Below are positions 7,731 to 15,649 of a DNA stretch of 64,000 nt, in pieces. The position numbers and the translations under genes are program-made. Positions within the stretch are counted from its first letter, which is position 1. Each line of letters opens with the position of its first letter. Under the pieces are notes generated by a model. The model saw only the letters and a list, made by a program, of their open reading frames with translations. It was not told the origin of the DNA and searched no databases. Source of the DNA: Planococcus chinensis (GTDB lineage: Bacteria; Bacillota; Bacilli; Bacillales_A; Planococcaceae); contig NZ_JABWTK010000011.1 of assembly GCF_020071995.1 (NCBI RefSeq), positions 1 through 64,000 on the forward strand, read 5' to 3'.

Positions 7731-8549
7731 ATGCCGCATATTTCAATTGATGAATCAGTTTCGCTTTACTATCATGTTAAAGGACAAGGCATGCCCATCG
7801 TTTTTATCCATCCATTTGTTATGGGGCATAATGTATTCCGTAACCAGGAAGCTCTCGCAGAAAGCTATCAATTGATTTTCTATGACCTTGCCGGGCACGG
7901 GCTCAGTTCAAGAGGCAGCAATCCGTTGACCATCCATCTGCTGGCTGAACATTTAAAGAGACTGCTCGATAAGCTCGGCATTAAACAAGTGGTTCTTTGC
8001 GGTTACTCCCACGGAGGCTTGATCGCCCAAGAATTTGCTTTGAACTACCCGGAACGCACCATTGCTTTAATCCTGTCGGGAGGCTACTCGGAATTAAATA
8101 ATTTCACTCCTAAATTCTTTATCAAATCCGTCATGTACATGGCGAAATTTCGGCAAATCCCCATGGCTGCAAAACTGCAGGCTAAATTAAACCGGAAACT
8201 GCCGGGAGATGAACAAGCGATTTACCGATTGGCCAAAAAGTCGGATCCTCGGGCTTCTTATGAATTTTGCAAAACGGGGCTGCACTATATTTCCACCTAT
8301 TCGCTTCATCGTTTGAAAATGCCGATTCTGCTTCTATATGGAACGCTCGAAAAACCGATGCACCATTACCGGATTCCGTTTTTGAAAGCGGCACCCCAAA
8401 CACAGGTGGTTTTTATCGAAGGGGGTACCCATCAATTGCCGCCCCGGTCATTCAAGGAATTCAATGCGGCTGTAGATTGTTTTCTGTGGCCGATCGAAGA
8501 GCAATACCGGCTGGGTTCTACCATAGCAAAGACCGGTGATGCACGATGA
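7731..8549 (+). CDS. Alpha/beta hydrolase
   Basis: 272 aa. Typical alpha/beta-hydrolase layout: oxyanion-region HPFVMGHNVF, DLAGHGLSSRG, nucleophile elbow GYSHGG (Ser near residue 97), and the catalytic His in EGGTHQLPP near the C-terminus. No signal peptide. It is the first of three short genes (hydrolase, CPBP protease, SRPBCC); the next gene overlaps its stop codon, so the two are translationally coupled. The substrate cannot be read from the sequence. Confidence 0.9.
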   Translation: MPHISIDESVSLYYHVKGQGMPIVFIHPFVMGHNVFRNQEALAESYQLIFYDLAGHGLSSRGSNPLTIHLLAEHLKRLLDKLGIKQVVLCGYSHGGLIAQEFALNYPERTIALILSGGYSELNNFTPKFFIKSVMYMAKFRQIPMAAKLQAKLNRKLPGDEQAIYRLAKKSDPRASYEFCKTGLHYISTYSLHRLKMPILLLYGTLEKPMHHYRIPFLKAAPQTQVVFIEGGTHQLPPRSFKEFNAAVDCFLWPIEEQYRLGSTIAKTGDAR

Positions 8550-9178
8550 GAAATGCTTTGCGTTTGATTGGGCCGACAGTGATGATTTTTATCGGGCTTC
8601 AAGTCATGGGAAATGTCGCGATTACGTTTTTGCTTTTTTATAGCTGGCTGCTGTTTGTACCGCTGATTGACCGGGCATTTCCGGTGAAACAGCTGAAGTT
8701 GGACAAACGAGGAGTTGTTTTAGGTGTCGGAAGCGGGTTGCTTTTTTTCATTTTTATCTTTGGTGGTTTAAGTTGGCTGCATGTCTACTTATTGGATATT
8801 GAATATTTGCGGACTTTGCTGATGGACTGGGGATTTTCAGGACGAGGGGAGATCCTCTTGGTCCTTGTGCTGCTGTTGGCCAACCCGGTATTGGAAGAAC
8901 TTTACTGGCGAGGCTACATGTTTAACCGGCTGCGGATGAAAGGAAGCGCCTTGTATGCTGTTGGGATGTCGGCTGGTTTTTACACTTTGTATCATCTGCT
9001 GTCGATCATCCCGATTTTTGAAGCCGGGTTTAGTTTTGTCGCCGTACTTCCTGTGTTTATCGCCGGGCTTTTTTGGGGGTTCATTCGGGAAAAATCGGGT
9101 TCGATGACCGCAACCATCATCAGCCATGTGCTATCGGATTTTGGAATTGTTTGTGTCTACTGGTTTATTGTGAGATAA
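8546..9178 (+). CDS. CPBP family intramembrane glutamic endopeptidase (CAAX protease/Abi-like)
   Basis: 210 aa, about 6-7 membrane segments. The conserved catalytic motifs are visible: EELYWRG (EExxxR) and the later histidine segments TLYHLL and ISHVLSDFG. The ATG overlaps the hydrolase stop codon (ATGA). Bacterial CPBP proteins act as membrane proteases in bacteriocin immunity, signalling or prenyl-protein processing; which applies here is unknown. Confidence 0.88.
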   Translation: MRNALRLIGPTVMIFIGLQVMGNVAITFLLFYSWLLFVPLIDRAFPVKQLKLDKRGVVLGVGSGLLFFIFIFGGLSWLHVYLLDIEYLRTLLMDWGFSGRGEILLVLVLLLANPVLEELYWRGYMFNRLRMKGSALYAVGMSAGFYTLYHLLSIIPIFEAGFSFVAVLPVFIAGLFWGFIREKSGSMTATIISHVLSDFGIVCVYWFIVR

Positions 9179-9191
9179 GGGGGACGACGGA

Positions 9192-9653
9192 ATGGTGGCA
9201 GTCCAAAAAAGTATTGTGATCAATCGGCCAATTGACGAAGTATATCGATACGCAACAGATCCAAAGCACTGGTATCAATGGTATTCCGGTTTATCCGAAC
9301 CACGGAATTTAAGTGGGCAAGGTGAAGCGGGGACAACGATGGATTTGGATATTCATATGTTCGGCATGCAGCTTCCTGTCATCGTTGCAGTGACCGAAAA
9401 TTCACGGACGGGCAGCGGCTATACGTGGAAAGGGCTTATCAAAGGATCAATCGATTCTCTTCAGAGCTGGACTTATACGCCAGAAGGCACAGCTACCCGG
9501 ATTGATTATGCGGAAGAGTATGAATTGCCAAAGAGTCTGATGTCGAAGTTAGCGGATAAGCTGATCATCAAAAAAGTGATGAATAATGCCATGGAACAGA
9601 GCTTAAAGAACTTGAAAGACATTTGTGAAACAACGGAACTCAGAACCAATTAG
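9192..9653 (+). CDS. SRPBCC (START/Bet v1-like) family protein
   Basis: 153 aa. The opening VQKSIVINRPIDEVYRYATDPKHWYQW is typical of SRPBCC polyketide-cyclase/dehydrase-like proteins, which bind hydrophobic ligands in a helix-grip fold; GTATRIDYAEEYELP fits the C-terminal strands. It follows the CPBP gene by 13 bases with a GGGGGACGACGG site, so it is probably the third gene of the operon, which ends in a terminator. Ligand unknown. Confidence 0.82.
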   Translation: MVAVQKSIVINRPIDEVYRYATDPKHWYQWYSGLSEPRNLSGQGEAGTTMDLDIHMFGMQLPVIVAVTENSRTGSGYTWKGLIKGSIDSLQSWTYTPEGTATRIDYAEEYELPKSLMSKLADKLIIKKVMNNAMEQSLKNLKDICETTELRTN

Positions 9654-9661
9654 GGAAAGCG

Positions 9662-9702
9662 GCTACGTCTGGCAGTTTTACTCCAGCACGTAGCTTTTTT
9701 TA
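9662..9702 (+). terminator. Terminator of the hydrolase/CPBP/SRPBCC operon
   Basis: GCTACGT / ACGTAGC stem followed by a run of seven T. Confidence 0.75.
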
Positions 9703-9773
9703 TTTTAACGGATGGCTAACCAAAGTTGTGGGTATACAAATAACAGATTAGAAACACGGTTAGGGGCGATGAA

Positions 9774-10520
9774 ATGATAAAAGAGAATACAAAAGTCGGC
9801 ATCAGCCTGTTGCTGCTGGGGGTAGGGCTCGGCGTGGCTGCGCTTTTCCTGGTGATATTTACGGAACTGGCCGAAGAAGTCATGGAAAACGAAATGAGAA
9901 GGTTTGATGGATCGATTATCAATTACTTTAAAGCAATTGACCATCCTTATCTCGACACGGCCATGATTTTGATTACGGAGCTTGGTTCGGTCTGGTTTTT
10001 GACGATGCTGTCTGTTGCAACGGTCCTCGTATTAGGAATTAAATACAAAGATAAATGGGGGATTTTGTTTTTCCTCCTGGCAGTTGGAGTTGGCGGTTTA
10101 TTGACGAAAATGCTCAAACAATTGTATGAAAGAGGCCGTCCTTCCATCAATCCGGAAATCGATGCGGTCGGCTACAGCTTCCCGAGCGGCCATTCCATGG
10201 GATCTCTTATTTTCTATGGCTTTATCATGTATCTCGTTATGCGCGGCAATGGGCGTGCTGCCTTTAAGCGGCTTTCCATCGTATTCATGGGGATTGTGGT
10301 GCTGCTCATCGGCTCAAGCCGGGTGTACTTAGGCGCCCATTTTCCGAGTGATGTGCTGGCCGGTTATATAGCTGGTACGATTTGGCTGATTTTATGCCTG
10401 ATTGCTTTAGAGTGGATTCAGTGGCAAAGCAAAAGCGATGTGCGTCCGGTGCATTCCATCCGCAATATGCTGGCGTCCATGTGGAATGCAATCAGAAAGC
10501 GATTTCCGGCAAATAAATAG
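9774..10520 (+). CDS. PAP2 family phosphatase
   Basis: 248 aa, about 6 membrane segments. The three PAP2 motifs are intact: KQLYERGRP (KX6RP), YSFPSGHSMG (PSGH) and SSRVYLGAHFPSDVLAG (SRX5HX3D), so the protein should be an active membrane phosphatase acting on lipid phosphates such as undecaprenyl pyrophosphate or phosphatidic acid. Single gene; the ATG is preceded by TTAGGGGCGATGA. Exact substrate is not determinable. Confidence 0.92.
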   Translation: MIKENTKVGISLLLLGVGLGVAALFLVIFTELAEEVMENEMRRFDGSIINYFKAIDHPYLDTAMILITELGSVWFLTMLSVATVLVLGIKYKDKWGILFFLLAVGVGGLLTKMLKQLYERGRPSINPEIDAVGYSFPSGHSMGSLIFYGFIMYLVMRGNGRAAFKRLSIVFMGIVVLLIGSSRVYLGAHFPSDVLAGYIAGTIWLILCLIALEWIQWQSKSDVRPVHSIRNMLASMWNAIRKRFPANK

Positions 10521-10657
10521 CAGGTGGAAATTTTCCCAACCCGGTGCTCTCCTTTTTATTTTGATGAAAGATGGAGACTGTAGTATGGTTATCTTAAGAA
10601 TGTTTGATGTACACATTCTCCATAAATTTCGGTTGAATTCTAAGGAGGCGGCAGCCT

Positions 10658-11218
10658 GTGAACGAAAAGATTGCAAACCTGGCAAAAACATTGACTGCAA
10701 CAGGCAAGGGCCATATTTTTTATAGTTCCAACAGTTTGGAAGAATATATCCGCAATGCGGTTTCTTTTATCGTGTATGGCATTCAGCAAGGAGACTACGT
10801 GCTGTTTGTAGAAAATTCCCGTATATTTCCGATGATCCAACATCATTTGAAAGAGAGGCTGACGGAAGAAGAACAATCAGCTTTGCACTACATCAATAAT
10901 TTTGATTTTTATTGGCGAAATGGGAATTTTCATCCGCCTACCATTTTGGCTTATTTAGATGAAGTGATGGCTGCAGGAAATGGGACTAAGCGCAATGTCC
11001 GTACATGGGGGCATGTCGAGTGGAGCGATTCGCAGGATATCGAACGGGAAATCGCAGTGTATGAAAACGAACTCGACCGGATGGTGCTTCAGAATGAAGC
11101 AATTTCTGTTTGTGCTTACAATGCGGAGCGGGTTTCCGAAGAGCTTAAGAAGAAGCTCTTGAGCTGCCATGGCTACTTAATGACAGACAACAGCATTATT
11201 TCCTTAGCGAATAAATAA
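10658..11218 (+). CDS. MEDS (DcmR-like sensory) domain protein
   Basis: 186 aa from GTG 10658 with a TAAGGAGGCGG site. The segments GKGHIFYSSNSLEEYIRNAVSFIVYGIQQGDYVLFVEN and, near the end, ISVCAYNAERVSEELKKKLLSCHGYLMTDN match the MEDS domain, a RecA/KaiC-like sensor module first defined in methanogen and methylotroph regulators. Here it stands alone with no attached kinase or DNA-binding domain. Genes on either side are unrelated. The ligand is unknown. Confidence 0.78.
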   Translation: MNEKIANLAKTLTATGKGHIFYSSNSLEEYIRNAVSFIVYGIQQGDYVLFVENSRIFPMIQHHLKERLTEEEQSALHYINNFDFYWRNGNFHPPTILAYLDEVMAAGNGTKRNVRTWGHVEWSDSQDIEREIAVYENELDRMVLQNEAISVCAYNAERVSEELKKKLLSCHGYLMTDNSIISLANK

Positions 11219-11291
11219 CAGCAAAGGCTGTTGTAAACCGTTCTTTCTTCTTTTAATCTTGAGACAGAAAGCAATCAAAAGGAGGAGTTGG

Positions 11292-11681
11292 ATGAAGGCA
11301 TTATCGAAGAAACGCTCAAAAGCGATGCTCATTGATTTTCTGACTGCAACCGCAGCGCTGGCCGCTTTGGAAGCAGCCGTGCCAAAGAAAGTCAAAAACA
11401 ATGCAGCCTATTCGCTGGTCGTGCCAACCTTGGTGGTATGGGGACTAGAGTATGTGCAGCTGGCCAAATCAGGGCAAACGCTCGGCTACAAAACACAAGG
11501 GCTCGTTTTGGAAAGTGAAGACGGCCAGAAACCAAGCGGCGAACAAATTGCCAAGCGTTTCCTTTACCGTGATTTTATCAGCACCATTGATTATTTTAAA
11601 GACCGCCAAGGCTTTGAACAGCTAGGCGGGGCAAGCTTCCCGCATGATGCTTATGCCCGTACGGTAGTCAGAGAAAAATAA
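11292..11681 (+). CDS. RDD-like membrane protein
   Basis: 129 aa from ATG 11292, which directly follows the AAAAGGAGGAGTTGG site; the longer frame from 11259 would run through this site and is unlikely. Two hydrophobic helices (about 12-30 and 38-58) precede GQTLGYKTQGLVLESEDGQ, the typical RDD-domain signature after TM2. The C-terminal part (FLYRDFISTIDYF...) lacks the third RDD helix, so the protein is shorter than classical members. Role unknown. A strong terminator follows. Confidence 0.75.
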   Translation: MKALSKKRSKAMLIDFLTATAALAALEAAVPKKVKNNAAYSLVVPTLVVWGLEYVQLAKSGQTLGYKTQGLVLESEDGQKPSGEQIAKRFLYRDFISTIDYFKDRQGFEQLGGASFPHDAYARTVVREK

Positions 11682-11705
11682 GCCTACGAACAATCGTCCC
11701 GTTCT

Positions 11706-11745
11706 GCCGCTCTTTTGAGGATCACTCAAAAGAGCGGCGTTTTTT
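11706..11745 (+). terminator. Terminator of the RDD-like gene
   Basis: Perfect 14-bp stem (GCCGCTCTTTTGAG and complement) with a 5-base loop and a T-rich tail. Confidence 0.92.
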
Positions 11746-11853
11746 ATTTTTGCGCCTTGTCTCTCTTTGACTAGTTGAAGTTCCGGATTTCCGCTAAGAT
11801 TAAAGAAAGAATGTATAGAAATGGATAATAATTCAAAGGCAGGAGGGAAGCAC

Positions 11854-12543
11854 ATGTTCAAAATCATGATAGTGGAAGACGATGAGACGATTGCCGGCAT
11901 TTTGAAAGAAGAACTGCAGAAATGGAATTACGAAGCCTTTGCAGTAGACAATTTTAACCGGGTGCTTGATGTGTTCAAAGAACAGTCGCCGCAATTGATC
12001 TTGCTGGATATCCAGTTGCCTTCATTCAATGGCTATTACTGGTGCCAGGAAATCCGCAAAATATCCCAGGTGCCGATCATTTTTGTCTCATCAAGAAACG
12101 AAAACATGGATATCGTGATGGCAATTCAAATGGGGGCCGACGATTTTATTGCCAAACCGTTCGATTTAACGGTGGCCATCGCGAAAACACAGGCGTTGCT
12201 GAGAAGAACGTATGATTTCAACGAAGCAGATAATTTTCTGAACTTTAACCGGACGGTTTTGAAACCGGGTGAATCGAAGCTCTATTACGAAAAGCGGGAA
12301 GTGGATTTGACCCGTACGGAATTGAAAATCCTGGAGCTGTTGTTTCTGCAAAAAGGGGAGTACGTCACGCGTGAAGAAATCATGATCCAGCTTTGGGAAG
12401 ACGAATCGTTCATCGATGACAATACCTTGGCGGTAAATGTGGCAAGGCTTCGAAAAAAACTGGCGCAGGTGGAACTAACCGATTTTATCGTCACCAAAAA
12501 AGGCATCGGGTACGCGTTGAATAAGGAAGCAGCCCATGCCTGA
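11854..12543 (+). CDS. Response regulator, OmpR/BceR family
   Basis: 229 aa from ATG 11854, chosen because the AGGCAGGAGGG site lies just before it; the upstream in-frame ATG 11821 has no such site. Receiver domain: acidic pocket VEDDE, phospho-acceptor D52 in LLDIQLP, Lys in AKPFD. A C-terminal winged helix (RTELKILELLFLQKGEYVT) binds DNA. The sequence type (QLILLDIQLPSFNGYYWCQEIRK) is that of BceR, which activates a Bce-type antimicrobial-peptide transporter. The kinase gene overlaps by 8 bases. Confidence 0.92.
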   Translation: MFKIMIVEDDETIAGILKEELQKWNYEAFAVDNFNRVLDVFKEQSPQLILLDIQLPSFNGYYWCQEIRKISQVPIIFVSSRNENMDIVMAIQMGADDFIAKPFDLTVAIAKTQALLRRTYDFNEADNFLNFNRTVLKPGESKLYYEKREVDLTRTELKILELLFLQKGEYVTREEIMIQLWEDESFIDDNTLAVNVARLRKKLAQVELTDFIVTKKGIGYALNKEAAHA

Positions 12544-13552
12544 TTTCTCGAGAAGTGAACTCTTAAAAAAGTTTTTATGGTCAGTGCGCCCGCAAATATT
12601 CATTTTCACCGGCATGATGGTGATATTCGGTTTGGTGTATCTGTTGGGCCGGCTGCCACTCGATTTTTTTCTTTACAGCATGGAAGTATCATTTTTTTTA
12701 TTTGGCATTTACGTGGCCATCCAATATATTCAGTATGCAAGACGCTACGGGAAGGTAAGGCGTCTACAGACAACAGATATTGCAACATTGCAGGAGCTTT
12801 CGGAAAGTCCAGACCCTTTTGATCGGCTGTACATAGAAAAACTGGCGCTCGTTATGAGGGACCAGCGTGAAGCAGAAACAGCCTATGCAGACCGGCAAGC
12901 GGATCAGCTGGATTACTTCACTTTATGGCTGCATCAGATCAAGACGCCGATTTCTGCCATCAGTTTGCTGAACCAAAGTTCCAGCGGGAAAGAGGCACGG
13001 CAGATTTCACAGGAATTGCTTAGGCTAGAGGATTATACGCATATGGCGCTGAATTATGTGAAGCTGGAAGAACCGGGTGCTGAACTTGATTTGAGCCAGG
13101 TGGACCTTGATGGTGTTATTAAAAAAGCTCTCAAAAAATATTCCATTTTGTTTATCTACAACGGCATTAAATTAGAATACGAACCGCTTCAGATGACTGT
13201 TTTATCCGATGAAAAATGGCTGCAGAATTTGCTTGAACAGGTGATATCCAACAGCTTGAAATACACGCCAAACGGCAAAATCTCCATTTACAAAGATTCA
13301 GTGAAAGAAGGAAGGCTGGTCATTGAAGATACGGGCATCGGCATTCGGCCTGAAGATTTGCCAAAGATTTTCAACAAGGGCTATTCAGGTTTCAATGGGC
13401 GTCTTTATGAAAAATCGACGGGACTAGGATTGTTTCTCAGCAGAAAAATCTGTGAACGGTTGGGGTATAAGCTCGATATTCAGTCGGAACTAGGCAAAGG
13501 AACAAAGGTACTGATTGATCTGTCGAGAGAGGAATTACGGGTATTTGATTGA
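12536..13552 (+). CDS. Intramembrane-sensing histidine kinase, BceS type
   Basis: 338 aa. Two N-terminal membrane helices with almost no extracellular loop (about 18-62) mark the intramembrane-sensing class. DHp histidine H133 in LWLHQIKTPI, N-box NLLEQVISNSLKYTP, and the ATP-binding IEDTGIGI and STGLGLFLSRKI are intact. BceS-like kinases do not sense peptide directly but through the partner ABC transporter, which here is encoded 2.1 kb downstream. It overlaps the response regulator gene. Confidence 0.92.
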   Translation: MPDFSRSELLKKFLWSVRPQIFIFTGMMVIFGLVYLLGRLPLDFFLYSMEVSFFLFGIYVAIQYIQYARRYGKVRRLQTTDIATLQELSESPDPFDRLYIEKLALVMRDQREAETAYADRQADQLDYFTLWLHQIKTPISAISLLNQSSSGKEARQISQELLRLEDYTHMALNYVKLEEPGAELDLSQVDLDGVIKKALKKYSILFIYNGIKLEYEPLQMTVLSDEKWLQNLLEQVISNSLKYTPNGKISIYKDSVKEGRLVIEDTGIGIRPEDLPKIFNKGYSGFNGRLYEKSTGLGLFLSRKICERLGYKLDIQSELGKGTKVLIDLSREELRVFD

Positions 13553-13688
13553 GGAACGAGAACGCAGTTGGATAAAGAGAAAAGAACCAAAAACAGAAAA
13601 ATGATTGGTGATTTTAGTAGAAAGTCGGATAAAAATTAAAAAACACGAACTATTAATAGATAATAAGATGCAAATGTTCGCTTTTGTG

Positions 13689-13717
13689 TTGACTCCCTGT
13701 TGGGTGCTTGTTATATT
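13689..13717 (+). promoter_or_regulatory. SigA promoter of the riboswitch transcript
   Basis: TTGACT (13689-13694) and TATATT (13712-13717) with an exact 17-base spacer. Transcription would begin about 14 bases before the aptamer. Confidence 0.75.
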
Positions 13718-13737
13718 AGCGAAGTGTTAAAAATGAA

Positions 13738-13818
13738 TAATAATTCTCGTATATGCCCGGTAATATGGTCCGGGCGTTTCTACCAAGTTCCCAAAAAATG
13801 AACTGGACTACGGGTTGA
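13738..13818 (+). ncRNA. Guanine-class purine riboswitch aptamer
   Basis: Canonical purine aptamer: P1 5' strand TTCTCGTATA, P2 GCCCGG/CCGGGC with loop TAATATGGT, the J2/3 core GTTTCTACC, P3 AGTTC/GAACT with an unusually A-rich loop that keeps the CC pair, and J3/1 GGACTACG. The specificity base (position 74 of the xpt numbering) is C at 13808, which selects guanine/hypoxanthine rather than adenine. With the terminator at 13885-13927 it should switch expression off when guanine is plentiful. Confidence 0.93.
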
Positions 13819-13884
13819 AGTATTTGACGATGGCGATTTTAACCTTCTATTGGTTTGCCTCGTTCGAACACTTTAACTTTGCTA

Positions 13885-13927
13885 GTCCAGAAGGTTAGCA
13901 CAAGCTAACTTCTCTGGCTTTTTTTGT
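13885..13927 (+). terminator. Riboswitch expression-platform terminator
   Basis: CCAGAAGGTTAGC pairs with GCTAACTTCTCTGG and is followed by eight T. TAACCTTCT at about 13839-13847 can pair with AGAAGGTTA of the stem and is a candidate antiterminator strand. Confidence 0.88.
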
Positions 13928-13971
13928 GTGGACAGCCGTGGGGAGGACTTAACAACTAGGAGGAAGACAGC

Positions 13972-14844
13972 ATGAGAAAAGTGAAAACCTATCAAATTTG
14001 GGTACTGGCAATGGCAATTTTGCTAATTCTTGCAGGATGCAGTTCAACAGGCGAAACAGAAGCGAAAGAAAAACCGCAACGTCCGATTTTAATTCAAGGA
14101 CCAATGCCGATTGAAGCGGAAAAGTTTGCTGAACGTTTGGAAAATGTGAAAGTAGAAGAAGCAGGGTCGACCTTTGAATTTTACATTGGGACAGTGGAAG
14201 GGTATCCAGTGATTGTAACCAAGACGGGGAAAGGGATGGCAAATACCGGTGCTGCAACTGCATTGGCCATTGAAAAATACAATCCCGCAGCAATCATCAA
14301 CCAAGGAACATCAGGCGGACACGATCCAGCACTGAACGTCTTTGATATTGTGCTTGGCGAGCGTTCTGTAAATATAGGAGCTTTGAAAACAGGGGATTTA
14401 GCAAAAGGTGAAGGCATCGAGCCAACGGAATGGAAGCCGATGGACTTGATGGCTTCAGAAGGCAGTGCCGGAGAAGATCCGGATGCTGAAAATATTCGTT
14501 ACTATGAAGGCGACAAAGAATTATTGGCTGCAGCTAATGCAGTAAAAGATACGCATACTAAAGGGAAAGTTGTAGAAGGAACAATCGGTTCCGCTGATTT
14601 CTGGAACAATGAAGTGGACCGCATCAATTGGATCCATGAGAAATATGGCACCTCTGTTGAAGAAATGGAAACTGCATCCGCTGCGCAAATTTCTGCAGCA
14701 TACGATATTCCATTCCTCGGCATTCGCATTTTATCAAATAATAAAACAAACGACGGTGCTTACAATCCGGATACAGCAGCAGCGAATCAGGATTATGTGT
14801 TTGAAGTGGTAAAAGAATACATTTCCAGTCTTTCAAGCAAGTAA
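13972..14844 (+). CDS. Lipoprotein nucleoside phosphorylase/nucleosidase (PNP_UDP_1 family)
   Basis: 290 aa. A lipoprotein signal (lipobox LAGC, Cys about 23) places the enzyme outside the membrane. The rest is a nucleoside-phosphorylase fold close to MTA/SAH nucleosidase: ILIQGPMPIEAEKF, VTKTGKGMANTGAATAL, INQGTSGGHDPALNVFDIVLGE, and EEMETASAAQ with the catalytic-site glutamates E231/E233. The base-binding Asp expected in the RAISD-type motif is Asn here (RILSNN, N256). It is controlled by a guanine riboswitch, so a likely job is releasing purine bases from extracellular nucleosides for uptake. Exact substrate, and hydrolysis versus phosphorolysis, are open. Confidence 0.85.
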   Translation: MRKVKTYQIWVLAMAILLILAGCSSTGETEAKEKPQRPILIQGPMPIEAEKFAERLENVKVEEAGSTFEFYIGTVEGYPVIVTKTGKGMANTGAATALAIEKYNPAAIINQGTSGGHDPALNVFDIVLGERSVNIGALKTGDLAKGEGIEPTEWKPMDLMASEGSAGEDPDAENIRYYEGDKELLAAANAVKDTHTKGKVVEGTIGSADFWNNEVDRINWIHEKYGTSVEEMETASAAQISAAYDIPFLGIRILSNNKTNDGAYNPDTAAANQDYVFEVVKEYISSLSSK

Positions 14845-14882
14845 GTAAATTAAAAGATGGCTATAAAAACATATGAGGTTTG

Positions 14883-14915
14883 AAGGCTGTCGAGTGTTTC
14901 TCGATAGCCTTTTTC
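14883..14915 (+). terminator. Terminator of the nucleosidase gene
   Basis: AAGGCTGTCGAG / CTCGATAGCCTT stem (one mismatch) followed by TTTC and more T. Confidence 0.85.
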
Positions 14916-14968
14916 TTTTCGCTTCATGTGGCCGCTTTCCACTGCGCCTTTACTCGGGTCCGAGAGTT

Positions 14969-15424
14969 TCAATGCCAGTTCATCTGTTCAATCAATCGCG
15001 CTATCAGAATCTGGAAGTCGCGTTCGGGATAGCGTTCCTTGCTCTTCTTGAGTTCTTCAGCAGCATAGCTGGCTGCTTCCTCATAGCTCGAATGATTAGC
15101 TACAGCGCCTTGGCTTGTGTACATGGGAGAAGTTCCATTGATCTGCACAAACCGGAATGTTATATAAGGATGTTGTTCGTTTGGATGTTTCGTATCTTCA
15201 GAAGTCAGAACATCATTTTCACTAAAGTAAGACTGCTGATTTTCGGTGGCCAGGCCGATGCGCTTCAATAGCCACAAGGCGGTGTACCCCATTGGTGCTT
15301 CTTCACGCAGGTTGTGGAATATTTCTGGAATCGTCTGGGCAACTTTCGGGAACGGGTTTGCTCCATTTGTTAAGTAGACAAAATAAGCGGGAGCGGCTTG
15401 GTCTTTCAGTAACTTTTCAATCAT
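14969..15424 (-). CDS. Conserved hypothetical protein
   Basis: 151 aa, no signal peptide or membrane segment. A strong TTAGGAGGC site precedes the ATG, so the gene is probably expressed. Visible features are PAYFVYLTNGANPFPKV near the start, a Tyr/Ser-rich middle, and a C-terminal helical segment YEEAASYAAEELKKSKERYPERDF. I do not recognise the family. It lies on the opposite strand between the riboswitch gene and the Bce transporter genes and shares no obvious function with them. Confidence 0.75.
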   Translation of the reverse strand: MIEKLLKDQAAPAYFVYLTNGANPFPKVAQTIPEIFHNLREEAPMGYTALWLLKRIGLATENQQSYFSENDVLTSEDTKHPNEQHPYITFRFVQINGTSPMYTSQGAVANHSSYEEAASYAAEELKKSKERYPERDFQILIARLIEQMNWH

Positions 15425-15543
15425 TGGTCTGCCTCCTAAAGAATTAAATTAGATGATAAAAGAACAAGGTCTCTCAACATAGTATAACAGTAAGAAATTG
15501 GAGATAATCTTCGCAGTTTCGTTTATTTGGGCTTGAAGGGCTG

Positions 15544-15595
15544 AAAAAGGTATCTTACGAAATCGTAAGATACCTTTTTCGATTGTAAGAAACGG
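15544..15595. promoter_or_regulatory. Palindromic operator upstream of the Bce-type transporter (putative BceR box)
   Basis: A perfect 17-bp-arm palindrome (AAAAAGGTATCTTACGA-AA-TCGTAAGATACCTTTTT, 15544-15579) is followed by a related half site ATTGTAAGAAACG (15583-15595). It sits about 70 bases before the expected transcription start and upstream of the -10, where an activator would bind. BceR-type regulators bind inverted repeats at such positions. A terminator reading is unlikely because no + strand gene ends here. Confidence 0.55.
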
Positions 15596-15621
15596 TACAG
15601 GCAGACCTAATTCTTCTGTCG

Positions 15622-15627
15622 TATAGT
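15622..15627 (+). promoter_or_regulatory. -10 element of the Bce-type transporter promoter
   Basis: TATAGT, with no good -35 at 17 bases upstream, as expected for an activator-dependent promoter. Confidence 0.4.
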
Positions 15628-15649
15628 TAAAAGCAAGGAGGGGTTAGCA

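Noticed and set aside
15544-15579. Intrinsic terminator reading of the 36-bp palindrome
   Set aside because: No + strand gene ends here and it lies upstream of the transporter -10, so an operator is more likely.
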